A DNA stretch of 64,000 bases from Phytoamicus setariae (GCF_016722925.1 NZ_JAEQNC010000012.1:1-64000); one strand, 5' to 3'. Shown: positions 27,160 to 36,319, counted from the stretch's first letter. A program made the numbers and translations. Notes: a model not told the origin generated them from the sequence alone.

Positions 27160-27747
27160 ATGCAAGTAAAGGTGACAAAGCTCGGCCATATCGGGCTGAC
27201 CGTGCGCGACATTGACCGGTCGGTGGCATTCTACGAACGTTATCTCGGTATGCGACTGACCGAAAAATTTGAGTATCCCGAAGAGAAAATTGGACATGGC
27301 GTTGCGGTCGCCGCCGGCGCCTTCGTCCGTTGCGATGTCACGCATCACGAATTGTCCATATTCCGCATGCGCAAGGACATCCTTCCCGACGACGCGCCGA
27401 ATGCACCGCGCTTCGGTTTCGGGCTGCACCACATCGCCTTCGAACTCGGTTCGCCGGAAGATCTCAAGTCGCTCTACACGCAAATGCGCGACGACGGCGT
27501 CGAGATCGTCAATTGCCGCAAGGGCGGGCCGGGCAATCAGCCGCGCTTCTATGCCCGCGATCCAGATGGCAACCTGCTCGAATTCTACTGGGGCATCGAC
27601 AAGGTCGGTTGGGACGGCGCTCCGCGGGTCTACGATCCTATCGAGGAAATCGACCTGCTCGCTTTCGATTTCGACGCCTATGTCAACACCCGTGAGGAAG
27701 ACAGCCGCAAGGCGCGCGCCGGTCTGACCAGCGGCGTTCGCCAGTAA
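27160..27747 (+). CDS. VOC family protein, probable extradiol ring-cleavage dioxygenase
   Basis: A 195-residue vicinal-oxygen-chelate protein. The likely metal ligands are His in KLGHIGLTV, His in FGLHHIAFE and Glu in NLLEFYWG. Single-chain members of this size include extradiol dioxygenases that open catechol rings and glyoxalase-like enzymes. Context favours the first: two flavin monooxygenases, an FAH-family hydrolase and a CMD-family protein are nearby. The DPDGNLLEFYWGIDKVGW segment is typical of ring-cleavage members. Strong GGAGG ribosome site; first gene of a plus-strand set with the monooxygenase 74 bases later. Confidence 0.82.
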   Translation: MQVKVTKLGHIGLTVRDIDRSVAFYERYLGMRLTEKFEYPEEKIGHGVAVAAGAFVRCDVTHHELSIFRMRKDILPDDAPNAPRFGFGLHHIAFELGSPEDLKSLYTQMRDDGVEIVNCRKGGPGNQPRFYARDPDGNLLEFYWGIDKVGWDGAPRVYDPIEEIDLLAFDFDAYVNTREEDSRKARAGLTSGVRQ

Positions 27748-27821
27748 CGGACAGCTCGCCGGAGTCACTCGGCTCCGGCGACATCACATTTACCGTAGAA
27801 GCGCCAGGGAGCATCGACATC

Positions 27822-29042
27822 ATGAATGCCATGCCACACGAACACCATGAAGCCGTCAGGGAGCTCGTCGCGCGGGCCGCTGCGTTGAGACCCCTCCTTC
27901 GCGACCAGCAGGCCGCCACCGAGGCAAACGGCTATCCAACGCAGAAGGTCTACGATGCCATTGTCGAGGCCGAACTCTTCAACATCCTGACTCCAAAGCG
28001 CTACGGCGGCTACGAACTCAATCTCGATGACTTTTATCGCGTCGTCATCGAAATTGCTCGCGGCTGCCCGGAGACCGGCTGGTGGTTCGCGCTGGGTACC
28101 GGACATTCCGCGCAGATCGCCTCCTATTTCAGCGCGGAGGCCCAGGCTGAGATCTTCGGATTGCGGAAGAATTTCCAGGCGCCCTGGTCCTTCGCCGCAA
28201 GCAACACGTCAGCGGAAAAGGTTGACGGAGGCTACCGCGTCAGCGGCACCTGGTACTATTGCTCCGGCGTGCCCTATGCCAGCCATTTCATGGGCAATAT
28301 CCCGCTGCCTAAAAAAGCCGATACAGTCGGCTCGCCGATGCTGACCATCGTCGTGCCGGATGGCAGCTTCACGCGTCTGGACAACTGGGGCGACCTCCTC
28401 GGCATGAAAGGCAGCGGCTCGCATGGCGTAACCGTGAAAGACGTGTTCGTGCCGGAACGGATGACCTTCTCTTTCAATGCCGATGAAGGCCTGAGCAGCC
28501 CCACCATCGGCTTTGGAGTGCATGGGAACTACCTCTATTCCGGCCTGTTCGCAGCTTTTGCCGAGGGTGGCCTGTCCGCCATGTCGACAGGGCTCGCCTA
28601 TGCTGCAGTGGACGAATACGAAGAGCTCATTGCGACACGCAACACTCCGGGCGCTTCGACCTTGCGCGCGCTCAATCCGGATTATCAGCGCCAGCTTGGG
28701 ATGGCCACCGCGCTGGCCGACAGCGCCCGTGCCATTACGCTTTCGGGCGGGGCGCAATACCTCGAAAATGCCAAGCTCTGCGCCACCGGCGTGGAACCGT
28801 TTACAACCGAAAAGGCCATGCGCATGGACGGAACCTACCACACGGCGGAACGGCTGGCCTATGAAGCCATCGAGATCCTCGTGCGGACTGCAAGTTCGAC
28901 CGCCCTCAAGGCAGACGGGCGCCTGGCCCGCTATATGCGAGACATTCTGATGACGATCAGCCGCGGACACGACCAGTTCGAATTCCGCGCCGCCGGCATC
29001 GCCAAAGAAATCCTTGGCCGCAACCGCGGGCTTTCCTTCTGA
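27822..29042 (+). CDS. acyl-CoA-dehydrogenase-fold flavin monooxygenase
   Basis: A 406-residue protein of the acyl-CoA dehydrogenase superfamily. The arrangement fits the group D monooxygenases (HsaA, C2-HpaH, IacA), which take reduced flavin from a separate reductase and hydroxylate aromatic rings, rather than CoA thioester dehydrogenases. Visible landmarks are NTSAEKVDGGYRVSGTWYY and GMKGSGSHGVTVKDVFVPE. No reductase lies in its own operon; the one at 33382 could serve it. It would supply a hydroxylated ring to the VOC dioxygenase encoded just upstream. Confidence 0.85.
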   Translation: MNAMPHEHHEAVRELVARAAALRPLLRDQQAATEANGYPTQKVYDAIVEAELFNILTPKRYGGYELNLDDFYRVVIEIARGCPETGWWFALGTGHSAQIASYFSAEAQAEIFGLRKNFQAPWSFAASNTSAEKVDGGYRVSGTWYYCSGVPYASHFMGNIPLPKKADTVGSPMLTIVVPDGSFTRLDNWGDLLGMKGSGSHGVTVKDVFVPERMTFSFNADEGLSSPTIGFGVHGNYLYSGLFAAFAEGGLSAMSTGLAYAAVDEYEELIATRNTPGASTLRALNPDYQRQLGMATALADSARAITLSGGAQYLENAKLCATGVEPFTTEKAMRMDGTYHTAERLAYEAIEILVRTASSTALKADGRLARYMRDILMTISRGHDQFEFRAAGIAKEILGRNRGLSF

Positions 29043-29052
29043 GGAAAGCCAT

Positions 29053-29763
29053 TCATCTACCGAAGCTATCGGTGATCTGCTTGGCAGTCACGCGGAGCGG
29101 ATCGAGCAGGGATGAAACGGAAGCACTTCGTATGCTGGGAACGAGAATGGCAAGGCTGATCTGGCAAAGACCATCGGCTTCGACAATGGGAACCGCGACG
29201 CCATGAACGCCGAGCTGCAACTCGTCATGAGAGATCGCGTAACCGTCCGTGCGCACTTGCTCGATGCGCTTGCGGACGGCCTCCGGGTCGGCAGCTTTTT
29301 TCAGCACCCTGGCAATCAGGCGTTCGTTCTGGAAAGCGACCAGAGACCACCCGCTCGCCCCTTGCGTCAGCGGATGCCGAGACCCTGGGCTGTGCTCGAC
29401 ACGAACAAGGTGGCGCTGACCCAGCGCCTGATCCACGACCACCGCCTCGAGGTCATCGACCGCATGCATCACGACGGTCTCGCCGATCCGCTCGGCCAGC
29501 CGCACCATCAGCGGCTTGGCGATTTTTCGGATATCCGCATCTGCCGATTGAGCGAGCCTCAACGCTGCTGGGCCAACAGTGTAGCCGGCCTCGCCTTTGC
29601 GAACGTAAGAGCGCTCCGCCAGCGTCGTAAGCAGCCGGTGCGCCACCGTACGATTAATGTCGCAGATACGCGCAACTTCTGCGGCACTCAGCGGCCCCTC
29701 ATGCGCCACTGTTTCGAGTACCGTCAGCATCTGGTCGCCTGTGAGCGATATTTCTACCATCAA
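29053..29763 (-). CDS. IclR family transcriptional regulator
   Basis: A 236-residue regulator with an N-terminal winged helix (GPLSAAEVARICDINRTVAH) and a C-terminal IclR effector domain (VHGVAVPIVEADGL). It is convergent with the monooxygenase gene, ten bases from its stop, and divergent from the FAH-family gene. It is the likely ligand-sensing repressor of both the 27.1-29.0 and 29.9-31.7 kb transcription units, consistent with the GTTCG/CGAAC repeats in front of each. Confidence 0.9.
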   Translation of the reverse strand: MMVEISLTGDQMLTVLETVAHEGPLSAAEVARICDINRTVAHRLLTTLAERSYVRKGEAGYTVGPAALRLAQSADADIRKIAKPLMVRLAERIGETVVMHAVDDLEAVVVDQALGQRHLVRVEHSPGSRHPLTQGASGWSLVAFQNERLIARVLKKAADPEAVRKRIEQVRTDGYAISHDELQLGVHGVAVPIVEADGLCQISLAILVPSIRSASVSSLLDPLRVTAKQITDSFGR

Positions 29764-29908
29764 ACTCTCCTGCAGCCGCCTTCTGCTGCCTGTTTCCGGC
29801 TGACTTGCAGTTGGCCGGTTTCACGACGCGTCAGCAATGAACCGACGCGTGTGCCCTTCTTGTCTATCGCGGATTGCGGTTGACCGGAAGCCATCCATTG
29901 ATCTATTT

Positions 29909-29926
29909 TCGAACAAATATGTTCGA
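29909..29926 (+). promoter_or_regulatory. perfect 18-base operator palindrome before the FAH-family gene
   Basis: TCGAACAAATATGTTCGA lies 16 bases ahead of the start codon at 29943 in the divergent region with the IclR gene. It shares half-sites with the repeat at 27112-27147. A position so close to the start implies repression by the bound protein. Confidence 0.7.
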
Positions 29927-29942
29927 TATACGGGATATTTAG

Positions 29943-30869
29943 ATGAAGCTAGTCAGCTACGATGAAAATCACAAACCCCGCTTCGGCGCGATCGTCGGTC
30001 TGCACGTCGTCGACATGGCACGCGCAAGCGCTTTCTATGCAAAACAGGACGCGTCGATCCTCGAAATTCCCGTTCGTATCGAAGAATTCCTGGAGCAGGC
30101 CGAACTGCTTACCCCCTCGGCCCGTAAGATCGTCGAGATCTTCGAGATCTTCGAAGCTGCCCCGGAAAAGTCAGTTAGCAAGCTACTCGCCGACGTGAAA
30201 TTGCTGCCGCCGATAGCCCGGCCGCCCAAGATCATATGCGTTGCGCGCAATTATGCCGAACACGCCAAGGAAGCCGGACTGGAGATCTCGCCGATCCCGA
30301 TCATGTTCGCCCGCTTTGCCAATACATTCGTCGCCGATGGCGATCCCGTGCTTGTCCCGACCGTCTCGGACAACCTCGATTGGGAGGGCGAGCTTGCTGT
30401 TATCATTGGCAAATCTACCAACGGCAAACGCATCGGCAAGGCGGAAGCCATGGACTACGTGTACGGTTACTCCATCTTCAACGACGTCACTGTGCGCGAC
30501 TACCAGTTCCGCATAACTCAATACACGGCTGGCAAGAATTTCCGCGCGTCCGGTCCCTTCGGCCCGGTCATCGTCACCGCCGACGAGATTGCGGATCCCC
30601 ACAAGCTCGATATCAAGACCACGCTGAACGGCCAAGTCATGCAATTCGCCAACACCGAGACGATGATCTACGACATTCCGACGATCCTCGAAAATATCGC
30701 CGAGTTCATCGACCTTGAGCCTGGCGACGTGATCCCGACCGGCACGCCCGCCGGTGTCGGCTTCAAGCGCAAGCCGCCAATCTTCCTGAAAGACGGCGAC
30801 ACGATCAGCGTCGAAATACCTGGGATCGGCGTGCTCACCAACCCTGTTGTCAACGAGGCCAGGAACTGA
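29943..30869 (+). CDS. fumarylacetoacetate hydrolase family protein
   Basis: A 308-residue FAH-superfamily enzyme, with about 80 N-terminal residues ahead of the catalytic fold. Family marks are CVARNYAEHAKEAG, the metal acids in DWEGELAVIIGK, FNDVTVRDYQ, and GDVIPTGTPAGVGFKRKPP. Members hydrolyse or decarboxylate the diketo acids made by ring cleavage, such as 2-hydroxy-6-oxo-dienoates or oxaloacetate-like products. The start codon has only a weak ribosome site. Its stop overlaps the CMD gene start by one base. Confidence 0.9.
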   Translation: MKLVSYDENHKPRFGAIVGLHVVDMARASAFYAKQDASILEIPVRIEEFLEQAELLTPSARKIVEIFEIFEAAPEKSVSKLLADVKLLPPIARPPKIICVARNYAEHAKEAGLEISPIPIMFARFANTFVADGDPVLVPTVSDNLDWEGELAVIIGKSTNGKRIGKAEAMDYVYGYSIFNDVTVRDYQFRITQYTAGKNFRASGPFGPVIVTADEIADPHKLDIKTTLNGQVMQFANTETMIYDIPTILENIAEFIDLEPGDVIPTGTPAGVGFKRKPPIFLKDGDTISVEIPGIGVLTNPVVNEARN

Positions 30870-31264
30870 TGTCCAAGGAAACTTTCGAACTGGGGCTGGA
30901 AATACGCAAGGCCGTGCTGGGCGCCGACTATGTCGAGAAGTCGCTGAATGCGGCTGATGACTTCAATCGTGATTTCCAGAATCTCGTCACCGAATATTGC
31001 TGGGGGGCCGGATGGGGTCGCACCGCGCTCTCACGCCGAGACAAGAGCCTGCTCAACCTCGTCATGCTCGGCGCGCTTAACAGAAGCCACGAATTCAAGC
31101 TGCATCTGAAAGGCGCATTGACCAATGGCTGCAGCCGGGAAGAGATCAAGGACACATTGATGCAGCTTGCGATCTATGCGGGCATACCTGCCGGGGTGGA
31201 AGCGTTCCGGCTTGCTCGCGAAGTGTTTGTCGAAGTTGACGCGCCTGCAAAGACGGCAGAATAG
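30869..31264 (+). CDS. carboxymuconolactone decarboxylase family protein
   Basis: A 131-residue all-helical protein of the PcaC/CMD type. It lacks the CxxC pair of the peroxidase-like AhpD branch and has the LLNLVMLGALNRSHEFKLHL and CSREEIKDTLMQLAIYAGIP segments of gamma-carboxymuconolactone decarboxylases. It overlaps the FAH-family gene by one base and is co-translated with it. With an FAH enzyme and a VOC dioxygenase nearby, it probably acts on a ring-fission product rather than in a full protocatechuate pathway, of which no other gene is present. Confidence 0.88.
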   Translation: MSKETFELGLEIRKAVLGADYVEKSLNAADDFNRDFQNLVTEYCWGAGWGRTALSRRDKSLLNLVMLGALNRSHEFKLHLKGALTNGCSREEIKDTLMQLAIYAGIPAGVEAFRLAREVFVEVDAPAKTAE

Positions 31265-31407
31265 CCATGTATTTCAGTCTCTTGCAGCCATGCGTCACCT
31301 TTTCGAGGTATATGGCTGCAAGCCCGCGTCACCTAGAATGACTAAGGAAATCATGGAGAGTTCAATGGCTCCGCGATCGCCTAAAACCCGACACATGGAG
31401 ATTTAGA

Positions 31408-31692
31408 ATGTCAGTTATGGTCGTCATCCGTTTTCCCGTTGCACACAGCGCGGTCGTCGAATGGGCCTCGAAGAACTCCGAACTGCTCGACCCGATCGTA
31501 AAGCTGTTCGACAAGCATAAGCGCATTAGCCACCGCGCGGCCACGAGCGCGACCGAATTTGTTGATTTCGACGAATGGCCGAGTGCCGAAGCCTATGCGG
31601 CGTTCAAGGCTGAAGCGGGCCCGTACATCGAGAAATTCGAAACAGCGTTCGGCCATCGCTCAACCGACGCGATCTACGAAATGGTCGAATAA
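31408..31692 (+). CDS. small protein, possible dimeric alpha/beta-barrel (ABM-like)
   Basis: A 94-residue protein, MSVMVVIRFP at the start and FETAFGHRSTDAIYEMVE at the end. A beta-strand opening and the pattern of short helices suggest the dimeric alpha/beta-barrel fold of antibiotic-biosynthesis-monooxygenase or EthD-like proteins, but I saw no decisive motif. It follows the CMD gene by 143 bases and ends at a strong terminator, so it is probably the last gene of the FAH–CMD unit. Not recognised beyond this. Confidence 0.65.
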   Translation: MSVMVVIRFPVAHSAVVEWASKNSELLDPIVKLFDKHKRISHRAATSATEFVDFDEWPSAEAYAAFKAEAGPYIEKFETAFGHRSTDAIYEMVE

Positions 31693-31716
31693 GAAAGCCG
31701 TCAGACAGTTGAACAC

Positions 31717-31742
31717 GCCGCCGGTCCTGCCGGCGGCTTTTT
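31717..31742 (+). terminator. Rho-independent terminator
   Basis: Perfect 8-base stem GCCGCCGG/CCGGCGGC, loop TCCTG, then five T. It closes the FAH–CMD transcription unit and touches the stop codon of the convergent DUF2218 gene. Confidence 0.9.
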
Positions 31743-32044
31743 CATTTTCCACTCTCCAGTGGCTGCCATGTCAACCGCACCTCCTCGCGGAAAGCAAATC
31801 GCGCCAGGTGATCGCCGATCACCGTTTCCAGTTCCGCTAGGCTGCTTTCGGCAGACTGCACATACGCGACAAGCCGCAAGCCATCCCTGTCGGCAACTGC
31901 CTCCATCCTTTCGCCTCCCCCAAAATCGACCCAGCCGCTCTCGGCTGTGAAATCGACAGTGAAACGATGGCTCCAGTGCTTGCACAACTGCTGGAGATAC
32001 TTACTGGCATTGTCGGTGATGAAGAGGGCTTGTGAAGCAGCCAT
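31742..32044 (-). CDS. DUF2218 domain protein
   Basis: A 100-residue protein beginning MAASQALFITDNASKYLQQL with GGAGG five bases upstream (a start at 32062 is weaker). The segment CKHWSHRFTVDF is characteristic of the small DUF2218 family, which has no known function and is often found beside siderophore or efflux genes. It is the last gene of the HpaB operon, 18 bases after the MFS gene. A cytoplasmic alpha/beta fold is likely. Confidence 0.75.
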   Translation of the reverse strand: MAASQALFITDNASKYLQQLCKHWSHRFTVDFTAESGWVDFGGGERMEAVADRDGLRLVAYVQSAESSLAELETVIGDHLARFAFREEVRLTWQPLESGK

Positions 32045-32062
32045 GGGATCCTCCGGGTCCAA

Positions 32063-33319
32063 TTATCTTGTTATGTCCGTTGTGACGATATCCGCAGCCT
32101 GTGGTGCACCGGCGTCGCCGGGAGGTCTGACTGCGGCAAACCAGATGAACGCTGCTGCGCAACCGCTGGCACCAAGAACGACCAGTGGTGGAGCGACCGT
32201 ATCGTTATGAAAGGCGCCGATCACGGAACCAGCCAATGCCCCGGAGAGATTTCCGAGAATGCCGTAGGCACCCGACACCAATCCGCTCGGCGCGGGCGTC
32301 GATGTGATGATGATCGCTGCGAGATTGCCGAAAATCAGGCCGAAGCAGCAGAAAGTGACGAAGAACAATGGCAGCGCGAATTCGGCGCGCGCAAGCCCGG
32401 CAAAGACCAGCGCCAAAAGCACCGCGCACGCGGATGCCAGCAGCCCGAGTGCCCATGGAAGAATCTGATGCGGGTGAAACCGGCGCAACAACACGATGTT
32501 CAGCTGACCGCACGCGATCATTCCGAGCGATCCGAACGCAAAGATGTAGCTGAAACCTTGCGGTGAAAACCCGTACTGATCGATGATGATGAACGACGAG
32601 CTGCCAATGAAGGAAAAGGCGCTCGCGAAGATGAACGCCCCGGACAAAGCAAGGGCCACAAAACGTCGGTGCCGGAAGAGACCGACATAGTCCATCAACG
32701 TTCTGTCAAGCCTGGCTTCCCGTCGCCGGTCCAGCGGCAGCGTCTCCGCAAATACGCACCGCACTGCCAGAGCGATCAGGATTCCGAGACCGGCCAGCAC
32801 GATGAAAACCGACCGCCAGCCGAGATGTTGCAACATAAATGCGCCGATCAGCGGCGCGGCAATCGGCGAAAGCGCCAGGATCTGCTGCAAAAGGGACATG
32901 ACATGCGCTGCCCGCCTCTGCTGCCACAGGTCGGCGACGATGGCCATGGGAATAACCTCGGCCGCCGCAGCGCCTATTCCCTGCAGCACGCGCGCGGCAA
33001 TGAAAAGCTCCGCATTTGGTGCGAGTGCGGCGAGCAGCGAGCCGACGACGAAGACGGCCAGACCAGCGACAAGCGGTAACTTCCGCCCATACCGGTCGGC
33101 AAGCGGGCCGAATATCGCCTGCCCGCATGCCAGTCCGACCAGGAAGCCCGAGATCGTCAACTGCATTGTCCCGGCCGAAACGCCAAAGACCGCGCCAAGT
33201 TCGGGCAGAGCAGGCAGATAGAGATCAATCGACATCGCGCCGATCGCAACCAGCGTGCCAAGCAGAAAGATCAGCCCCCGCTCGCCCGGCACGCGCGTTT
33301 GCTCGCGGTTCGATGTCAT
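32063..33319 (-). CDS. MFS transporter, Bcr/CflA-type drug efflux family
   Basis: A 418-residue inner-membrane protein with 12 hydrophobic segments. MFS motif A is FGPLADRYGRKLPL near residue 70, and the opening SIDLYLPALPELGAVFGVS is typical of Bcr/CflA multidrug transporters. The start at MTSNREQTRV is preferred; an upstream frame adds 39 unrelated residues. Coming directly after two monooxygenases and a flavin reductase, it may export toxic phenols or take up the aromatic substrate. The family points to export. Confidence 0.88.
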   Translation of the reverse strand: MTSNREQTRVPGERGLIFLLGTLVAIGAMSIDLYLPALPELGAVFGVSAGTMQLTISGFLVGLACGQAIFGPLADRYGRKLPLVAGLAVFVVGSLLAALAPNAELFIAARVLQGIGAAAAEVIPMAIVADLWQQRRAAHVMSLLQQILALSPIAAPLIGAFMLQHLGWRSVFIVLAGLGILIALAVRCVFAETLPLDRRREARLDRTLMDYVGLFRHRRFVALALSGAFIFASAFSFIGSSSFIIIDQYGFSPQGFSYIFAFGSLGMIACGQLNIVLLRRFHPHQILPWALGLLASACAVLLALVFAGLARAEFALPLFFVTFCCFGLIFGNLAAIIITSTPAPSGLVSGAYGILGNLSGALAGSVIGAFHNDTVAPPLVVLGASGCAAAFIWFAAVRPPGDAGAPQAADIVTTDITR

Positions 33320-33381
33320 CTTGATGTCCAGATTAAAGCTCGGCCGAATGACCGGATGAGTTTGGAGGGCAGCGCCCCACG

Positions 33382-33933
33382 CTACTCGGGCAAGGCGCCG
33401 ACAGAAATGTATTGCCGGCCGAAATAGACGAGGCATTCCTCGGCATTGTTACCGCGGATGTCGACCACGCGAGCGAGGAAAATCGAATGCGTGCCGAACT
33501 CGATGACCTGATCCAGCTCGCAGTCGAAGGACACAATGGCTTCATCTAGGACCGGTGCCCCGGTCTTCAGGATGGAATGGCTGACATGCGAGAACCGTTC
33601 ATCGGACGGCACGCCGGTCGAGCCGGCAAACAGGTCCGCCACCGTCCGATTGAGACCGGCGAGCACGTTCACACAAAGTACCCGGTTGGCCTTGATCACA
33701 CTGTTCGACCGGCTGGACTGGTTGACGCACACCAGCAGGGTGGCCGGCGTGTCTGTAACGCTGCACACCGCCGACACCGTAGCGCCGCAGAGACCTGCTT
33801 CGCCATTGGATGTCACGACGCTCACCGCCGCCCCGAGTTTGGACATTGCTTCCCGGTATTTGAATTTGTCGACCATCGCTGCACCATCGTTCATTGCAGT
33901 TTGGAAACCGGCGGCGGATTGCATTTCACCCAT
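33382..33933 (-). CDS. flavin reductase (HpaC-like)
   Basis: A 183-residue flavin reductase of the HpaC/RutF fold. Key segments are VVTSNGEAGLCGATVSAVCS, the flavin-binding VNQSSRSNSVI, and HSIFLARVVDI. It uses NAD(P)H to reduce free FMN or FAD for the oxygenase partners. It lies between the monooxygenase at 33949 (15-base gap) and the MFS gene, and is the only flavin reductase in the window. It therefore probably feeds that enzyme, the HpaB-type enzyme at 36320, and perhaps the one at 27822. Confidence 0.9.
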   Translation of the reverse strand: MGEMQSAAGFQTAMNDGAAMVDKFKYREAMSKLGAAVSVVTSNGEAGLCGATVSAVCSVTDTPATLLVCVNQSSRSNSVIKANRVLCVNVLAGLNRTVADLFAGSTGVPSDERFSHVSHSILKTGAPVLDEAIVSFDCELDQVIEFGTHSIFLARVVDIRGNNAEECLVYFGRQYISVGALPE

Positions 33934-33948
33934 AGGATCAGCCCTTTT

Positions 33949-35142
33949 TCATGCGAGATGCGGCAGATTGTTTTCACCGAGGATGCTGCCTCCGGCGCTT
34001 TCCAGCGCACGCCGCTGGTGACCGAGATGCACCATCAGGGTATCGAGATCGCGGCGGCGGCGTTCGAAGGGGCTCTTCTGGTAGATGATCGAGGCGCCGA
34101 GCAGCTCGAGGGCCATCCCGCAGGCTTTTCGGACCTGGTGGCCGGCATTGACAGAGCAAAGCGTCGTCATGGCCTCTTCGTCTGCGGTCAGAACTTCGCC
34201 GGCGAACAGCTTGTCGCTGACCATTCTTGCCGTATCGAGCGAGAATGCGCGTGCGGCGTTATAGTTCATCTCCGCTTCGGCATACTGAATACGGACGAAA
34301 CGGTCGTTTGGCGAACGCTTCTTGAGCTCCGTGCGCACATCGTCGAGAATCCGCCGACCAAGGCCGAGCACAACGCCCTGCAGCGAAATCGCGATGAAAT
34401 CCGCATGGCGCGCCAACGGCGGCAAGTGGTCGGCGGCCCCGGAAAAGTACTTGAAGACGAACTTTTCGGGAATGGTGACGTCCTCGATCTCATAGTCGGT
34501 GCTGCCCGAACCGCGCAGGCCGAGCGTGTACCAGGTGTCGAGAAGCTTGACCTGATCTTTCGGCAGATAGGCGACACGGAACTCTGGCTGCCCCTGCTCG
34601 TCGCGCAGCAGTTCGCCGTTCTCGTAGAGATGAACACCGCAAACGATGCAATCGGCCGAATGAATGCCGCTACCGAATGGCCAGCGGCCCTTGGCAATCC
34701 GCCAACCGCCCTCTACCCGATCCGCGCGCTGCGGTGGATAGTAGCCCCCGGCTGTTGCGTGATCCATCGACGAATAGAGTTCGCGGGCGATCTCTTCCGG
34801 AAACTGTGCGCCGTAGAAGCCGGTATCGGACAGGATCTGCACGTTCCAGGCAACCGAGGCGTCGTGATAGGATAAGAATTCCACTGCCCGGATCTGGTCA
34901 TCGAAGCGCATCTCCGGACCACCCCAGGCGGCCGGCCAAGCGATGCGGAAGGCTCCCGCATCCTTCAGCGCAGCGACCATGCGTGGCGTGAGATGGCGTA
35001 TGCGGTCGATTTCGGTGGCTTCCTCCTCGATCAGAGGTCCGAGCGCCTTGAGATTTTCCAGAATCTCGGCGGGAGACTTGTAGCTGTCTCCGTTTACTTC
35101 TGCGATCTTGACTTGGCTTAGTGATGCACTCACGTTGTTCAT
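33949..35142 (-). CDS. acyl-CoA-dehydrogenase-fold flavin monooxygenase
   Basis: A 397-residue protein of the same superfamily as the one at 27822, but clearly distinct in sequence. DHATAGGYYPPQRADRVEGG and LGLRGSGSTDYEIEDVTIPE are the matching landmarks, and the C-terminal helices carry SAGGSILGENN. The catalytic glutamate pattern of true acyl-CoA dehydrogenases was not seen, and the adjacent flavin reductase supports a two-component hydroxylase. Member of a minus-strand operon: HpaB-type, DAPDH-like, this gene, reductase, MFS, DUF2218. Confidence 0.85.
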   Translation of the reverse strand: MNNVSASLSQVKIAEVNGDSYKSPAEILENLKALGPLIEEEATEIDRIRHLTPRMVAALKDAGAFRIAWPAAWGGPEMRFDDQIRAVEFLSYHDASVAWNVQILSDTGFYGAQFPEEIARELYSSMDHATAGGYYPPQRADRVEGGWRIAKGRWPFGSGIHSADCIVCGVHLYENGELLRDEQGQPEFRVAYLPKDQVKLLDTWYTLGLRGSGSTDYEIEDVTIPEKFVFKYFSGAADHLPPLARHADFIAISLQGVVLGLGRRILDDVRTELKKRSPNDRFVRIQYAEAEMNYNAARAFSLDTARMVSDKLFAGEVLTADEEAMTTLCSVNAGHQVRKACGMALELLGASIIYQKSPFERRRRDLDTLMVHLGHQRRALESAGGSILGENNLPHLA

Positions 35143-35182
35143 CCTTCAATTCTGGTTCAGGCGGGAAACCTGGAAATCGTTC

Positions 35183-36199
35183 TTATCCGTTGCAGCGGGC
35201 AAGTGTCGGGAAGTAGCGCGCCGGCTTTAGCTGGTCTACGCTGAGGAACCCGGGCTCCGCATCCATCGTGTCGCGCACCCTGTTGACCAGCGAAGCTGGA
35301 GTAATGACATCGCCAAGGAAGTTGTCGGTGCGCATGTTCATGTTGGGCACGCCTTCCACGATCCATTCGTTGAAAGCAGTCGCCCCTTCTGGCAGATGCT
35401 GCATGATGAACTGGCCTTCCGCGGTTACGCCGTCTTCGAGTTCGAAAACCACGCGCTCCATGAAGCCGCAGGTCGTGCCGGCCTTAATCGGCCGTTCGGT
35501 CCTGGCATGCGGCATGTCCCGTTCGGCCAGAATGGGCTCGTTGTCGACCTTGGTCGATTTGATGCCGAGACCCATTGCCCGCACCAGCGGACGCAGCGCC
35601 ACTTCGAAGATCCCGCGGTGGCCGGAGGGCTTGTCATGACCGCCGGCATAGAATTCGTCCTTCGTCAGTCCGATCTGGTCGCCGTGCCCGCCGACGGAGC
35701 CGAAGGCTCCGAGGTCGCAGATGTTCTTGCCGATCAACCGATCGACACGCTGCACCGAAGCGAGAAAGGACAGCGGCTGTGCATACCAGAACGTATCCTG
35801 CACCCCGACGCTGACCAGCGTCTTGCCATTCGCCCGGAAGATCGCGTCGAGCTCACGCGCAACTGGTGTTTCGTGGTCGATATAGAACGGCTCAAAGGCG
35901 TCTTCGGCAATGGTGACGACGTCGAGCCCGGCCTTCGCCGCCCTGACTGCCGGCTCATAGAGATCGGCCAGGTGCGAGCAATGCGTCATCAGGACGATGT
36001 CGGCGCCAAACTTCTCGAAGGGAACATGCGGCTGGCAAATCTCGACGCCTGAGAGTTCCGGAGCGGAAAAATCCTTGCCCTCGATCGTCCTGACATATGC
36101 TGCCACGACCTCTACATTCTTCTCTTGGAGATAGCGGACAGTGACCCGCCCTACTGATCCCAGTCCATAGACAATCGCACGTATTGGTCGCAAGCTCAC
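35183..36199 (-). CDS. 2,4-diaminopentanoate dehydrogenase-like (dihydrodipicolinate reductase-like) oxidoreductase
   Basis: A 338-residue NAD(P)-binding protein. The Rossmann motif is GLGSVGRV (12-19). The C-terminal half matches the 2,4-diaminopentanoate dehydrogenase family (GKNICDLGAFGSVGGHGDQ, GTTCGFMERVVFEL). Known members deaminate amines oxidatively; relatives occur in aromatic and terpene degradation clusters with unknown substrates. Its position between the HpaB-type gene and the second monooxygenase, with gaps of 120 and 40 bases, implies a role in the same pathway. Amine removal from an aromatic or an intermediate is possible but not shown. Confidence 0.8.
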   Translation of the reverse strand: MSLRPIRAIVYGLGSVGRVTVRYLQEKNVEVVAAYVRTIEGKDFSAPELSGVEICQPHVPFEKFGADIVLMTHCSHLADLYEPAVRAAKAGLDVVTIAEDAFEPFYIDHETPVARELDAIFRANGKTLVSVGVQDTFWYAQPLSFLASVQRVDRLIGKNICDLGAFGSVGGHGDQIGLTKDEFYAGGHDKPSGHRGIFEVALRPLVRAMGLGIKSTKVDNEPILAERDMPHARTERPIKAGTTCGFMERVVFELEDGVTAEGQFIMQHLPEGATAFNEWIVEGVPNMNMRTDNFLGDVITPASLVNRVRDTMDAEPGFLSVDQLKPARYFPTLARCNG

Positions 36200-36266
36200 T
36201 TTGCCCTCCTTCGAGCGGGTAAATCCGGCATTCTGATCGTGATGCTAGAATTGCCCTCCCGTCGCG

Positions 36267-36301
36267 CCCGGTACATACCCCTGCAAGGTGAACGTACCGG
36301 G
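36267..36301. promoter_or_regulatory. inverted repeat CCCGGTAC / GTACCGGG
   Basis: Perfect 8-base arms 19 bases apart lie in the gap between the HpaB-type gene and the DAPDH-like gene. GGTAC/GTACC resembles the TetR-type site at 37898, so it could be a second operator or an mRNA hairpin. Confidence 0.45.
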
Positions 36302-36319
36302 CCACTGCTGCTTCGTGAT

